Shown here: positions 42,095 to 52,385 of the stretch, in pieces
Layout: each line of letters opens with the position of its first letter
Position numbering within the stretch: position 1 is the stretch's first letter
From: Rhodobacteraceae bacterium WD3A24
GTDB lineage: Bacteria > Pseudomonadota > Alphaproteobacteria > Rhodobacterales > Rhodobacteraceae
NCBI GenBank assembly: GCA_002967695.1
Contig: PUHN01000001.1
Location: forward strand, 1-64,000
DNA length: 64,000 nucleotides
Direction: 5' to 3'
Notes under the pieces: generated by a model
Told to the model about the DNA's origin: nothing
What the model saw: only the letters and a program-made list of their open reading frames with translations
Database searches by the model: none
Translations under genes and position numbers: made by a program

Positions 42095-42756
42095 CGGCTG
42101 GTCCTTTCGTCATGTTCGGCTCGGGCGGTTTCCATCAGCTGCGCTACGGTGTCGTCGCTGACCTGGTCGAAGCTGCGGTAATGCAGGCTGACCGCCTGAA
42201 AGGCGCGCGGCGTATCGAGGCAGATGAGGTGATCAACGTCGCCGCGCAGCGCCTGCACCGTGTCGGGCGGGGCCACCGGCACCGCGAGCACGATACGCGC
42301 CGGGTCTTGCGACTTGAGTCCGGCGAGCGCGGCGCGCACGGTCGCGCCCGTAGCGATGCCGTCATCGACGATGACGGCGCTGCGGCCCGCCACCGGCGTG
42401 GGCATACGCCCGCCCATGAAGCGCCGGCGCCGCGCGTCCAGTTCCTTGCGCTTTTCCGCCAGCTCGGCGTCGAAATCGGACTCGCGCATCCCGAAGGCGC
42501 GCAGAACCTCGGTGTTGAATACCGCCTCGCCGCCGTCGGGGGTATCGACGATGGCGCCGGCGGCAAATTCGGGACTGCCCGGCAGGCCGATCTTGCGCAC
42601 CAGCAGCAGTTCCAGCGGCGCGCCGAGCCGTCGCGCGACCGGCAGCGCCACCGGCAGGCCCCCGCGCGGCAGCGCCATCACCACCGGATCGGGTAGTTCC
42701 AGCTCTTCCAGCGCGTCGGCGAGCCGCTCACCGGCCTCGGTGCGATCCTCAAACAT
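42091..42756 (-). CDS. Phosphoribosyltransferase-like protein
   Basis: 221 residues. The PRPP-binding loop is VIVDDGIATGATVRAA (about residues 120-135), where the two acidic residues and GxxTG are in place; MALPRGGLPVALPVARRLG precedes it. Members of this family are of uncertain substrate and are often predicted as hydroxyacid- or nucleotide-linked. It is coupled to ytoQ and lies 60 bases downstream of pheT on the same strand. Confidence 0.88.
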   Translation of the reverse strand: MFEDRTEAGERLADALEELELPDPVVMALPRGGLPVALPVARRLGAPLELLLVRKIGLPGSPEFAAGAIVDTPDGGEAVFNTEVLRAFGMRESDFDAELAEKRKELDARRRRFMGGRMPTPVAGRSAVIVDDGIATGATVRAALAGLKSQDPARIVLAVPVAPPDTVQALRGDVDHLICLDTPRAFQAVSLHYRSFDQVSDDTVAQLMETARAEHDERTSR

Positions 42757-42819
42757 GACCCGGCCCCTTTGCCTGTTGCCCGCGCAAGCATGGCGCGCCC
42801 CGTGCGCCTTGCCAAGGGG

Positions 42820-45237
42820 TCAGCCGCGCAGGCTGCCCCCCGTCGCGGCGGTCACCTTGTCGATGATGCGGGCGCTGACGGCCTCGATTTCTTCGTCGGT
42901 GAGGGTCCGTTCGGTGGGCTGAAGCCGCACGGTGAAGGCCACCGATTTGCGCCCCGCCCCCATCTGTGCCTCGGCCTTGGGGCCGGCGAACTCGTCGAAG
43001 ACGGCGACATGCTCGATCAGGGTCTTGTCGGCCCCGGCGGCAGCCTCGACCAGAGTGCGCGCCTCGACGCGGGCATCCACGACGAAGGCGAAATCGCGGT
43101 CGACCGCCTGCAGGTCGTGCAGCTCCAGCGCGGGGCGCGTGGTCGTGCGCGACCGTGGTTGGGGGGCGTTCTCGACGAAGACGGTAAAGCCCATCGCCGG
43201 CCCCTTGATGTCGAAGCTGCGCAACACCCTGGGGTGAAGTTCGCCGAAACAGGCCAGAATGCGCTTGGGGCCCAGCGTGAAACGTCCCGCCCGGCCAGGG
43301 TGGAACCAGGCGGGCACGTCGCGCGCGATCTGGCGTCTGGCGGGGGCACCGATGGCCGCGAGGACGGCCTCGGCATCGGCCTTGGCGTCGAAGACGTCGA
43401 CCGTCCGGCGCGCGCCATGCGGATCGCGCGGGGCCGTCGCGCCCACCAGAATCCCGGCGGCCTGCAGGTGCTGCTCGCCCGGCTCGCCCCCGTCGAAGGC
43501 CGCACCCACCTCGAAGAGCGCCAGATCCATGAACCCGCGCGCCTGATTGCGGGCCGCCGCCCGCAGAAGCCCCGGCAGAAGGTCGGGGCGCAGATGCGTC
43601 ATTTCCGACGAGATCGGGTTGTCGAGCCGGACATCATCGCCGCCGCCGCCGAAAATCGCGGCGGCGTCGGCGTCGATGAAGGAATAGGTCACGCATTCAT
43701 TGTAGCCCAGAGCGGCCAGTTGCCGCCGCGCCGCGCCCTCGCGCCGCTGCAGCCGGGTGAGGACGGGGTCGGGAACGCCGACCTGCGGGCGCGGCATCGG
43801 CTGCCCCTCCAGCCTCGAAAGCGAGGCGACGCGCGCGACCTCCTCGACCAGATCGGCCGGATCCTGGATGTCGGGGCGCCAGGTGGGCGGGCTGGCGGTT
43901 CCGTCGCGGAGCGTGAAGCCCAGCGCCTGCAGCGTGGCGCGCTGCTCGGCTGCGGGGATGTCCATTCCCACGAGGCTGACCACGCGGCGCGGGTCAAACG
44001 GGTAGTCGCGCGCGGTGTCGGGCACCGCGCCGTCGCGGACGACATTGGAGGGCTCGCCGCCGCAGATATCGACAATCATCGCCGTGGCGGCCTCGAGGCC
44101 TGGCTCGGTGAAGGCCGGATCCACGCCGCGCTCGAAGCGGTAGCGGGCATCCGAGGTGATCTTGAGCGCGCGCCCCGTCGCAGCGATGGTGATGGGATCC
44201 CAGTACGCGGATTCGAGAAAGACGTTGGTCGTCTCCCCGGTGCAGCCGGTGGCGGCCCCGCCCATGATGCCGGCGATGCTTTCGGGGCCGGTGTCGTCGG
44301 AGATCACCATCATGCCGGCGTCGAGGGTATAGTCCTTCTCGTCCAGCGCCGTGAGCGTCTCGCCGCCCGCTGCGGGGTGGATGCGCAGATCGCCCGCAAC
44401 CTTGTCGGCGTCGAAGACGTGCAGCGGGCGGTTGAGATCGAAGGTGAAGAAGTTTGTGATATCCACCAGCGCCGAGATCGGCCGCAGCCCGATCGCGCGC
44501 AGCCGCCTTTGCAGCCAGTCGGGCGAGGGGCCGTTGCGCACGCCCCGGATAAGACGGCCGGTGAAAAGCGGACAGCCCTTCTCCCTGAGTTCGGGGGCGA
44601 TCTGCACGCCGATCGGGGAGGCAAAGCCCCCGGTGACCGGGGCGATCTCGTGGGATTTGAGCGTGCCAAGCCCCCGCGCGGCCAGATCGCGGGCGATGCC
44701 ACGCACGCCCAGCGCGTCGGGGCGATTGGGGGTGATGGCGATCTCGACGACCGGATCGTCAAGGCCGGCATACTCGATATAACGCGCGCCCGCCGGCGCG
44801 TCCTCGGGCAGATCGATGATTCCCTCGTGGTCGTCCGAGATCATCAGCTCGCGCTCCGAGCACAGCATGCCGTGGCTTTCCTCGCCCCGGATCACCCCGG
44901 CGGCGAGGTCGATGCCCGTGCCGGGGATATGCGTGCCCACCGGGGCGAAGACGCCCAGCATTCCGGTGCGGGCATTGGGCGCGCCGCAGACGACCTGCAC
45001 CGTCTCGGCCGCGCCGCCGGGGCCGTCGCGCACCTCCACGTCGCACACGCGCAGCCGATCGGCATTGGGGTGCTGGCGGCACTCCACGACACGGGCGATG
45101 CGAAAGGCGCCGAGCGTGTCACGCGGATCCTCGACGCCCTCCACCTCGAGGCCCAGATCGGTCAGCGCCTCGATGATCTCGGACAGCGTCGCCTCGGTTT
45201 CGAGATGATCCTTCAGCCAGGAGAGCGTGAACTTCAT
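42820..45237 (-). CDS. pheT: Phenylalanyl-tRNA synthetase, beta subunit
   Basis: An 805-residue beta chain of PheRS. N-terminal MKFTLSWLKDHL, the tRNA-binding OB domain at about 40-150, the B3/B4 editing domain in the middle (about 210-380), the B5 domain (about 400-475), and the C-terminal ferredoxin-like anticodon domain (about 710-805) all fit. The partner pheS is not next to it in this window, so alpha and beta must be expressed from separate sites. Confidence 0.97.
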   Translation of the reverse strand: MKFTLSWLKDHLETEATLSEIIEALTDLGLEVEGVEDPRDTLGAFRIARVVECRQHPNADRLRVCDVEVRDGPGGAAETVQVVCGAPNARTGMLGVFAPVGTHIPGTGIDLAAGVIRGEESHGMLCSERELMISDDHEGIIDLPEDAPAGARYIEYAGLDDPVVEIAITPNRPDALGVRGIARDLAARGLGTLKSHEIAPVTGGFASPIGVQIAPELREKGCPLFTGRLIRGVRNGPSPDWLQRRLRAIGLRPISALVDITNFFTFDLNRPLHVFDADKVAGDLRIHPAAGGETLTALDEKDYTLDAGMMVISDDTGPESIAGIMGGAATGCTGETTNVFLESAYWDPITIAATGRALKITSDARYRFERGVDPAFTEPGLEAATAMIVDICGGEPSNVVRDGAVPDTARDYPFDPRRVVSLVGMDIPAAEQRATLQALGFTLRDGTASPPTWRPDIQDPADLVEEVARVASLSRLEGQPMPRPQVGVPDPVLTRLQRREGAARRQLAALGYNECVTYSFIDADAAAIFGGGGDDVRLDNPISSEMTHLRPDLLPGLLRAAARNQARGFMDLALFEVGAAFDGGEPGEQHLQAAGILVGATAPRDPHGARRTVDVFDAKADAEAVLAAIGAPARRQIARDVPAWFHPGRAGRFTLGPKRILACFGELHPRVLRSFDIKGPAMGFTVFVENAPQPRSRTTTRPALELHDLQAVDRDFAFVVDARVEARTLVEAAAGADKTLIEHVAVFDEFAGPKAEAQMGAGRKSVAFTVRLQPTERTLTDEEIEAVSARIIDKVTAATGGSLRG

Positions 45238-45420
45238 TTGGGCGTCCTCGGGATGACAGTCGCCGGGTGGCTTAGCGCAATCGGCGCGCGGTGAAAAGCC
45301 GCCCGGCCGCGCCGCGAACGGGGGTCCGGCCGGTCAAGGCCGATCGGCGAAACGCACCGTTGCCGAAAGGCGGAGAATCCTGCCAAATTCCTGACGCGAT
45401 TGCGGGGCAAATCTCGCCCC

Positions 45421-45600
45421 ATGACCAAGATGCTCGAAGTTCCCCGTGACCGTCCGCGCCGCTCCCACTGGCAACTGCCCGTGCTGCTCGGCCTGACCGC
45501 CCTTCTCTATCTCGGCATCTTCGCCATCGTCACCGGCGATGGGCAGCCCCGCGCCCAGGCTCCGGCGGTGCAGTCCGGCGCGCCCCGTTCGGACGGCTGA
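45421..45600 (+). CDS. Short single-pass membrane protein, unknown
   Basis: 59 residues with one hydrophobic segment, QLPVLLGLTALLYLGIFAIV, at about 18-37 flanked by an Arg-rich N-terminus and an Ala/Gln-rich tail. The ribosome-binding site is poor. It is the only frame of quality between pheT and trcR, and it may be a real small protein. Family unknown. Confidence 0.45.
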   Translation: MTKMLEVPRDRPRRSHWQLPVLLGLTALLYLGIFAIVTGDGQPRAQAPAVQSGAPRSDG

Positions 45601-45808
45601 GCCCGCCGCCCGCCGGCGACTGCCGGCCGACCCGCGACACTGGCCGGGCGCGCGACCGCTTTGCGGCCCGGGGCGGCGGCGCATTTTCTCTTTTCTCGCG
45701 GGGCGTCAATCCCTATATACATCCCGACTTCCCCGAAAACGAGGAATCGCGGCTCCGCGCCGCAAGCGTTTTCCCGGCGCGGGAAAGAGATGTGAAGGAG
45801 TGCTCTCG

Positions 45809-46606
45809 ATGGCAAAACCGCTGATGGCCAAGGCCACCGCCGTGTGGCTCGTGGACAACACCACGCTGACCTTCAAGCAGATCGCCGATTTCTGCGATCT
45901 GCACGAACTCGAGGTTCAGGGCATCGCCGATGGCGACGTGGCCAGCGGCGTCAAGGGGTTCGATCCGGTGGCCAACAATCAGCTCGAGCAGTCGGAGATC
46001 GCCAAGGGCGAGGCCGATCCGGCCTATCGGCTCAAGCTGAAACACAACCCCGCCGCACAGGGTGAGGAAAAGCGCCGCGGCCCGCGCTATACTCCGCTGT
46101 CCAAGCGGCAGGACCGTCCGGCGGCGATACTGTGGCTGGTCAAGTTCCACCCCGAGCTGGCGGATTCGCAAATCCGCCGGCTGGTGGGCACGACCAACCC
46201 GACGATCCAGTCGATCCGCGAGCGCACGCACTGGAACATCGCCAATATCCAGCCCATCGACCCCGTCGCGCTGGGCCTGTGCCGGCAGGGCGAGCTTGAT
46301 GCCGAGGTGCAGAAGGCGGCCAAGAAGAAATCTGAGGACGGCGCGACCATGAGCGACGACGAGCGGCGCAAGCTCGTCTCGACCGAGCAGTCGCTGACCA
46401 TGGAGGTCGAGCCGCGCATGCCCGCCTCGATCGCCGGGCTTGAGAATTTCTCGCTCTCGGGTGGCGGGGCGGAGGTGGCTTCCGAGTCCGGTGAGGCTGA
46501 GTCCGCCAAGGAGGAGGCCGAATACGCCGACGCCGACGCCTTTTTCAATCTGCCCGAGGACAATGACGGCGAAGATGACGATGACGGCGGTGAGGAGAAA
46601 CGCTGA
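45809..46606 (+). CDS. trcR: DUF1013 protein, TrcR-like cell-cycle regulator
   Basis: 265 residues. The DUF1013 domain occupies the first 190 or so: MAKATAVWLVDNTTLTFKQI and DLHELEVQGIADGDVA at the start, then RPAAILWLVKFHPELADSQI and the helix-turn-helix-like GTTNPTIQSIRER. The domain is widespread in Alphaproteobacteria; TrcR in Caulobacter regulates ccrM and the cell cycle. The C-terminal third is acidic (Glu/Asp-rich) and poorly conserved. The ribosome-binding site GAAGGAG precedes the ATG at 45809. A GAATC (GANTC) site, the CcrM target, lies in the leader near 45743. Confidence 0.88.
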   Translation: MAKPLMAKATAVWLVDNTTLTFKQIADFCDLHELEVQGIADGDVASGVKGFDPVANNQLEQSEIAKGEADPAYRLKLKHNPAAQGEEKRRGPRYTPLSKRQDRPAAILWLVKFHPELADSQIRRLVGTTNPTIQSIRERTHWNIANIQPIDPVALGLCRQGELDAEVQKAAKKKSEDGATMSDDERRKLVSTEQSLTMEVEPRMPASIAGLENFSLSGGGAEVASESGEAESAKEEAEYADADAFFNLPEDNDGEDDDDGGEEKR

Positions 46607-46622
46607 GCCGGTCGCGCGGGGC

Positions 46623-47222
46623 TCAGAACGCCTTGCGCGCCGCCAGCGCGGCCTGGATCGTTCCGTCGTCGAGATAGTCGAGTTCGCCGCCGATGGGCAC
46701 GCCCTGGGCCAGTGACGTCAGCCGCGCGCCGGTATCCGCCAGCGCCTCGGCGATGTAGTGGGCCGTTGTCTGGCCGTCCACCGTGGCGTTGAGCGCGAGT
46801 ATGACCTCGGAAATTTCCTCCTCGCGGACCCGGGCGACGAGTTTCGGAATGCCCAGATCCTCGGGGCCGACGGCGTCGAGCGCCGAGAGCGTGCCGCCCA
46901 GCACGTGATAGCGCCCCGCAAAGGCGCCGCCGCGCTCCATCGCCCACAGATCGGCGACATCCTCGACCACGCAGATCTCGCCCGTGGATCGCGCCGGATC
47001 GGCGCAGACCGGGCATGTCTCGGCCGTCGAGATATTGCCGCATCGGGTGCATTCGCGCGCCGTCTCGGCGACATGCGCCATGGTCCGCGCCAGCGGGCTC
47101 ATCAGCGCCTCGCGCCGGCGGATCATGTGCAGCACCGCCCGCCGGGCCGAGCGCGGCCCCAGCCCGGGCAGGCGCGCCAATACGTCGATCAGCGCGTCGA
47201 TCTCGCGGTTGCCTCCGCTCAT
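46623..47222 (-). CDS. recR: Recombination protein RecR
   Basis: 199 residues. The N-terminal helix-hairpin-helix ([17 protein letters not shown]), the C4 zinc motif (CTRCG...CPVC) and a Toprim domain with the acidic [15 protein letters not shown] follow the RecR plan. It loads RecA with RecFO for gap repair. It closes the dnaX-ybaB-recR set, which is conserved across bacteria, and is convergent with trcR. Confidence 0.96.
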   Translation of the reverse strand: MSGGNREIDALIDVLARLPGLGPRSARRAVLHMIRRREALMSPLARTMAHVAETARECTRCGNISTAETCPVCADPARSTGEICVVEDVADLWAMERGGAFAGRYHVLGGTLSALDAVGPEDLGIPKLVARVREEEISEVILALNATVDGQTTAHYIAEALADTGARLTSLAQGVPIGGELDYLDDGTIQAALAARKAF

Positions 47223-47247
47223 GCACGCATATCCGGCCCGCGCATGC

Positions 47248-47592
47248 TCAGAAGGGCAGCTTCATGTCGGCGGGCAGGCCCATGCTTTCGGTAATCTTGC
47301 GCATCTCTTCCTGGCTGCGCTCGCTGGCGCGCTCCTGCGCCTCCTTGATCGCGGCAAGGATGAGATCCTCGACGACCTCCTTTTCGTCGGCGTTGAAGAT
47401 CGACGGGTCGATATCCAGCCCGGTCAGCTCGCCCTTGGCCGTCGCCGTGGCCTTGACCAGCCCCGCGCCGGATTCGCCGGTGACCGTGATGGTCTTGAGC
47501 TCCTCCTGCAGGCTGGACATCTTTTCCTGCATCTCCTGGGCGGCCTTCATCATCTTGCCCATGTCGCCCATGCCGCCAAGTCCCTTGAACAT
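47248..47592 (-). CDS. ybaB: YbaB/EbfC nucleoid-associated protein
   Basis: 114 residues. [20 protein letters not shown] at the N-terminus and the short strand-rich middle ([20 protein letters not shown]) are the YbaB/EbfC pattern. It binds DNA as a dimer. Between dnaX and recR, spaced by 15 and 25 bases. Confidence 0.95.
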   Translation of the reverse strand: MFKGLGGMGDMGKMMKAAQEMQEKMSSLQEELKTITVTGESGAGLVKATATAKGELTGLDIDPSIFNADEKEVVEDLILAAIKEAQERASERSQEEMRKITESMGLPADMKLPF

Positions 47593-47607
47593 TCGTCTTG
47601 TCCTCTC

Positions 47608-49365
47608 TCAATCTTCCTCGAAGGGATCCCACTCGTCCTCGACCTCGGGCAGCGCCTCGGCTTCGGCCTGTGCGGTCAGTGTCTCGGGGTCGCGGATATC
47701 GGTGATCGCGGCGCCGGGAAAGGCCGAAAACACTGCCTGGACCAGGGGAATGCGGTGCGCCTCGGCGCGCGCGGCGTCCTCGTGGGCGGCGCGGGCCTCG
47801 GCGATCGTGGGCGCGCCCCCGCCCGAGACCACCGAGACGCCCCAGCGCGCCCCGGTCCAGGCCTGCAGCCGCTGCGCCAGCCGCGCGGCCAGATCGGCCG
47901 GCGCGTCGCCGGCGGGCTCGAACTCGATGCGCCCCGGCGCGTAGTGCGCGAGCCGCAGATGGCTTTCCACCTCGAACAGCAGCGCCATGTCGCGCCGCTC
48001 GCGGATCAGCTCGATCACGTCGTCGAAGCGCGCATAGAGGTTCAGCGACGCCTGCGGCGCGGCGCTCAGCGCGGCCTGGGGTGCGCCGCCACCCCCGCCG
48101 CCGGCGGGCTGATAGGCCTCCGACGCGGCCGTTATGGCTTCGCGCGCGGTGCCGGGTGCCGGCGCCCCGCCGCCGGACCCCGGCGAGGGGGGCGGCTGTG
48201 TGCCTTGCAGCTTGCGGATCAGCTCCTCAGGCGCGGGTAGATCGGCCACATGGGTCAGCCGGATCACCGCCATCTCGGCGGCCATCATCGCGTTGGGCGC
48301 CTGCGCGACCTCCTCCAGCGCCTTGAGCAGCATCTGCCACATCCGCGTGAGCGCCCGCATCGGCAGCCGCGCGGCCATGTCCTGGCCCCGCGCGCGCTCC
48401 TGCGGGCCCACGGTGGGGTCTTCGGCGGCCTCGGGCGTGATCTTGACCACGCTGATCCAGTGCGTGATCTCGGCGAGGTCGCGCAGCACCGCCATCGGGT
48501 CGGCGCCGTCGGCATACTGCGCCGACAGCTCGCCCAGCGCGCCGGCCGCATCGCCGGCCATGATCATGTCGAACAGGTCCAGCACGCGCCCGCGATCGGC
48601 CAGCCCCAGCATGGCGCGCACCGCCTCGACCGAGGTCTCGCCCGCGGCATGGCTGATCGCCTGGTCCATCAGGCTCATCGCGTCGCGCACCGACCCTTCG
48701 GCGGCCCGGGCCACGAGCGCCAGCGCATCATCGGAGATCCCGGCGCCTTCCCGTTCGGCGATGCGGCGCAGATGGGCGATCATCACCTCGGGCTCCACCC
48801 GGCGCAGATCGAAGCGCTGGCAGCGCGACATCACGGTGACGGGCACCTTGCGGATCTCGGTGGTGGCGAAGATGAACTTCACATGGGCGGGGGGTTCCTC
48901 CAGCGTCTTGAGCAGCGCGTTGAACGCGCTGTTCGACAGCATGTGGACCTCGTCGATGATGTAGATTTTGTAGCGCGCCGAGGCCGCGCGGTAGGCCACG
49001 CTGTCGATGATCTCGCGCACGTCGCCCACGCCGGTGCGGCTGGCCGCGTCCATTTCCAGAACGTCGACATGGCGCCCCTCGGCGATGGCGCGGCAGTGCT
49101 CGCAGCTTCCGCAGGGCTCGGTCGTGGGGCCGCCCTCGCCGTCATTTCCTATGCAGTTCAGACCCTTGGCGATGATCCGGGCCGTGGTCGTCTTGCCCGT
49201 GCCGCGGATGCCGGTGAGGATGAAGGCATGCGCGATGCGGTCGGCCAAGAAGGCATTGCGCAGGGTGCGCACCATCGCGTCCTGCCCGATCAGGTCGGCG
49301 AAGGTCTCGGGGCGGTATTTGCGCGCCAGGACCTGATAGGGGGAGGATGCGGAGGCTTCTGGCAT
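47608..49365 (-). CDS. dnaX: DNA polymerase III subunits gamma/tau
   Basis: 585 residues. The AAA+ clamp-loader core has Walker A GIRGTGKTTTARI, a zinc module with CGSCEHC, Walker B IIDEVHMLS, and the sensor segment MSRCQRF. From about 370 a proline/glycine/alanine-rich linker leads to a tau-type C-terminal domain. I see no A-rich slippery site for an internal frameshift, so tau alone may be made. The ATG at 49365 follows GGAG. Confidence 0.96.
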   Translation of the reverse strand: MPEASASSPYQVLARKYRPETFADLIGQDAMVRTLRNAFLADRIAHAFILTGIRGTGKTTTARIIAKGLNCIGNDGEGGPTTEPCGSCEHCRAIAEGRHVDVLEMDAASRTGVGDVREIIDSVAYRAASARYKIYIIDEVHMLSNSAFNALLKTLEEPPAHVKFIFATTEIRKVPVTVMSRCQRFDLRRVEPEVMIAHLRRIAEREGAGISDDALALVARAAEGSVRDAMSLMDQAISHAAGETSVEAVRAMLGLADRGRVLDLFDMIMAGDAAGALGELSAQYADGADPMAVLRDLAEITHWISVVKITPEAAEDPTVGPQERARGQDMAARLPMRALTRMWQMLLKALEEVAQAPNAMMAAEMAVIRLTHVADLPAPEELIRKLQGTQPPPSPGSGGGAPAPGTAREAITAASEAYQPAGGGGGGAPQAALSAAPQASLNLYARFDDVIELIRERRDMALLFEVESHLRLAHYAPGRIEFEPAGDAPADLAARLAQRLQAWTGARWGVSVVSGGGAPTIAEARAAHEDAARAEAHRIPLVQAVFSAFPGAAITDIRDPETLTAQAEAEALPEVEDEWDPFEED

Positions 49366-49689
49366 CGGGGCTCCGGGCGCTCGACGGGGCGGATTCGGCG
49401 GACGCTCTCAACCTAGGCGCTGGCCGCCGCGCCGTCCAGCCGCGCGGCGCCGAGGGGCCGGCACCATGCCGGCGCGTACTGTCGCGAAAACGGCACTGCG
49501 GGGTCGGTCGCGCCCCTCGGCCCGCGGGCGCGGCCCTTCGCAAAACCCGCCATGAGGGGCTGGCGCAAGCGCGCGAGATGCATCGCGTCATTCGAACAGG
49601 GCGCGCCCGCCTGCCGGAAAAAAGGCATGTTGACAGCGGCAGAGCGGGCGTAACAAGGTTGCGCGGGCAAGCGGACAGGGTGACAGAAA
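49366..49689. other. Intergenic region between dnaX and the ilvD-like gene
   Basis: 324 bases of divergent spacing with no gene I can support. TTGACA at 49630-49635 and TAACAA at 49651-49656 (15-base spacing, a little short) could serve the ilvD-like gene to the right. The dnaX promoter must also lie here but is not obvious. Short frames on both strands look like GC-rich noise. Confidence 0.4.
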
Positions 49690-51405
49690 ATGGCGGACGG
49701 GAAGGGGCGCAGGCTGCGCTCGCGGATCACGACGGACGGGGTGGATCGCACGCCGCATCGTGCCTTCATGCGGGCGATGGGTCTGGACGACGACGCCATC
49801 GCAAGGCCCATGGTCGGCGTGGTCAGCCAGAAGGGTGAGACGACACCGTGCAACATGACGCACGGCCCCCAGGTCGAGGACGCAAAGACCGGCGTCTCGC
49901 GGGCCGGGGGCACCCCGCGCGAATTCACCACCATCTCCGTCTCCGACGGCGTAGGCATGAACCACGAAGGGATGAAATTCTCGCTGGTTAGCCGCGAGCT
50001 CATCGCCGACAGCATCGAGGCGGTCGTGCATGGCCATGCCTATGACGGGCTGGTCGGCTTCGGCGGCTGCGACAAGACGTTGCCGGGCGTCATCATGGGG
50101 ATGGTGCGCTGCAACGTGCCGGCGGTGTTCGTCTATGGCGGCTCGGCGCTGCCCGGCCGCCATCGCGGCCGCGACGTGTCGGTCCTCGACGCCTATGAGG
50201 CCGTCGGCGCCGTGCAGGCGGGAACCATGGAAGAGGCCGAGCTGCGCGCGCTGGAGCTTTCGTGCAAGCCCACCATAGGGGCCTGCGCGGGGCAGTTCAC
50301 CGCCAACACCATGGCGATGGTGTCCGAGGCGCTGGGCATCACCGTGCCCAACTCCGCCATGGTCCCCGGCGTCTATTCCGAACGCAGGGCGATCAGCGAG
50401 CGCGCCGGCGCACTGGTGATGGCGGCGATCGAAAACGACGGCCCGCGCCCGCGCGATATCGTCACCCGCAAGGCGCTCGAAAACGCCTGCGCCATCGTCG
50501 CGGCGACAGGCGGTTCGACGAACACGGCGCTGCACATTCCCGCCATCGCGCACGAGGCGGGGATCGCCTTCAGTGCCGATGACGTCGCCGCGGTGCTCCA
50601 GCGCACGCCGCTCATCGGCAATCTTCGCCCGGGTGGGGCCTATCACGCCAAGGATGTCTACGAGATCGGCGGCGCGCATGTGGTCATCAAGGAGCTGATC
50701 GCGCATGGCTACATGCACGGCGACACGCTGACCGTGACCGGCCGCACCCTGGGCGAGGAGGTCGCCGCCGCGCCGGCCCCCGACGGCGAGGTGATCCGGG
50801 CCGTGCCGGATGCGATCATGGATACGGGCGGGGTAGTGGTGCTCAAGGGCAATCTCTGTCCGGACGGGGCGCTTCTCAAGATCGCCGGGCTCAAGGCGCT
50901 CGCCTTCGAAGGGCGCGCGCGCGTCTTCGAGAGCGAGGACGAGGCCGTCACGGCCGTGCATGCGCGCGACTATGCCGAGGGCGACGTTCTCATCGTGCGC
51001 AACGAGGGCCCGAAGGGCGGACCCGGCATGCGCGAGATGCTGGGGCTGACGGCGCTCATCTACGGCCACCAGATGGGCGAGAAGGTCGCGCTGCTCACCG
51101 ACGGTCGGTTTTCGGGGGCCACGCGCGGGATGTGCATCGGGCATGCCGCGCCCGAGGCGGCCATCGGCGGCCCGCTCGGGCTGGTGCGCGACGGCGACAC
51201 GATCCGCATAGATGCCCGCGCCGCGACGATCACGCTGGATGTGCCCGACAGTGAGCTGGAAGCCCGCCGCGCCGCCTGGACGCCGCCCGAGCCGCTGCAT
51301 CGGGCAGGTCTGTTGTCGAAATATGCCGCCACCGTGGGGCAGGCCCATGAGGGCGCCGTGACCCATGCGGGCGACGCGAAGTGGCCCGAGGGGCGGCGCA
51401 CCTGA
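49690..51405 (+). CDS. ilvD: IlvD/Edd family dehydratase
   Basis: A 571-residue iron-sulfur dehydratase. Cluster cysteines are Cys54 (TTPCNMTHG), Cys127 (GGCDKT) and Cys199 (GACAGQF). [21 protein letters not shown] near the C-terminus is the family signature. It looks most like dihydroxyacid dehydratase of branched-chain amino-acid synthesis. However, in front of a beta-hydroxyacid dehydrogenase and a TRAP transporter it may instead dehydrate a sugar acid. The sequence alone does not decide this. The start ATG at 49690 follows a weak ribosome-binding site. Confidence 0.85.
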   Translation: MADGKGRRLRSRITTDGVDRTPHRAFMRAMGLDDDAIARPMVGVVSQKGETTPCNMTHGPQVEDAKTGVSRAGGTPREFTTISVSDGVGMNHEGMKFSLVSRELIADSIEAVVHGHAYDGLVGFGGCDKTLPGVIMGMVRCNVPAVFVYGGSALPGRHRGRDVSVLDAYEAVGAVQAGTMEEAELRALELSCKPTIGACAGQFTANTMAMVSEALGITVPNSAMVPGVYSERRAISERAGALVMAAIENDGPRPRDIVTRKALENACAIVAATGGSTNTALHIPAIAHEAGIAFSADDVAAVLQRTPLIGNLRPGGAYHAKDVYEIGGAHVVIKELIAHGYMHGDTLTVTGRTLGEEVAAAPAPDGEVIRAVPDAIMDTGGVVVLKGNLCPDGALLKIAGLKALAFEGRARVFESEDEAVTAVHARDYAEGDVLIVRNEGPKGGPGMREMLGLTALIYGHQMGEKVALLTDGRFSGATRGMCIGHAAPEAAIGGPLGLVRDGDTIRIDARAATITLDVPDSELEARRAAWTPPEPLHRAGLLSKYAATVGQAHEGAVTHAGDAKWPEGRRT

Positions 51406-51439
51406 CGGATCGGCCGAAGCAGAGAAGGGATCGCCGCGC

Positions 51440-52330
51440 ATGGCAGACAAGACGACGCCGGTGGGGTTCATCGGAACCGGAATGATGGGGGCGCCGATGG
51501 CGCGCCGGCTGCTGGATGCGGGGTATCCGCTGAGCGTGTGGAACCGTACCGCCGCCAAGGCCGCGCCGCTGGTGGATGCCGGCGCGCGGGCCGGCGACGA
51601 TCCGGCCGGAGTCGCCGCCGGGGCGGAAATCGTGTTCACCTGCCTGACCGACACCGACGCGATGAGAGAGGCCGTCTTTGGCCCGCAGGGCATCGCCGCA
51701 GGCGCGCGGCCGGGCTCGGTGCTCGTCGATTTCTCGTCGATCTCGCCCGACGCCACGCGCGAGATGGCCGCGCGGCTCGAAGCCGAGGCGGGCATGGCAT
51801 GGCTCGACGCGCCGGTCTCGGGCGGCGTTCCCGGCGCGGAGGCCGGCACGCTCGCGGTCATGATGGGCGGGGACGAGACCGCATTCGCCCGGGTCGAGCC
51901 CGTTGTCAGGGAAATGGCCGCGCAGGTCACGCTGATGGGGCCCAGCGGTGCGGGCCAGACGACAAAGCTGTGCAATCAGGTGATCGTGGGCTGCACGATG
52001 GCGGTGCTGGCCGAAGCCACGCGGCTGGCAACGAATGCCGGTGTGGACGCCACCCGACTGCCCGAGGCGCTGGCGGGCGGGTTCGCCGATTCGCGGCCGC
52101 TGCAGATTTTCGTGCCGCGGATGGCGCGGGCACAGCACGACCCGCCGCTGGGCCATGTCTACACGATGCTCAAGGATCTCGACTCCGTACGGGCGCTGGC
52201 GCAGGATGTGACCTCGCCGGTGCCGATGACGTCGCTGGCCGCCGAGCAGTTCCGGCTGCTCGCCGCGCGCGGCGGCGACGAGGCCGACGCGCTCGAAATC
52301 TTCAAGCTGTCGGCGCCGGATCCGCTGTGA
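51440..52330 (+). CDS. Beta-hydroxyacid dehydrogenase (3-HIBADH family)
   Basis: A 296-residue NAD(P)-dependent enzyme. The Rossmann motif is FIGTGMMGAPMARRLL at about 10-25, and the substrate loop DAPVSGGVPGAEAGTL near 122-137. The catalytic Lys lies in GAGQTTKLCNQVIVG near 173. Family members act on 3-hydroxyisobutyrate, tartronate semialdehyde or related acids. It starts 34 bases after the ilvD-like gene and precedes dctP, so it probably handles the imported acid's breakdown product. Confidence 0.88.
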   Translation: MADKTTPVGFIGTGMMGAPMARRLLDAGYPLSVWNRTAAKAAPLVDAGARAGDDPAGVAAGAEIVFTCLTDTDAMREAVFGPQGIAAGARPGSVLVDFSSISPDATREMAARLEAEAGMAWLDAPVSGGVPGAEAGTLAVMMGGDETAFARVEPVVREMAAQVTLMGPSGAGQTTKLCNQVIVGCTMAVLAEATRLATNAGVDATRLPEALAGGFADSRPLQIFVPRMARAQHDPPLGHVYTMLKDLDSVRALAQDVTSPVPMTSLAAEQFRLLAARGGDEADALEIFKLSAPDPL

Positions 52331-52385
52331 GACGGTTACGACAGACGGCCGCGAGAGAGACCAGAAAATGAACAGGGAGGTTCCA

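Noticed and set aside
42769-45294. 841-residue plus-strand frame opposite pheT
   Set aside because: Antisense shadow; pheT domains are complete on the minus strand.
47608-49365. Programmed frameshift making a short gamma form of DnaX
   Set aside because: No A-rich slippery heptamer was seen in the linker region; both subunits are not required in all bacteria.
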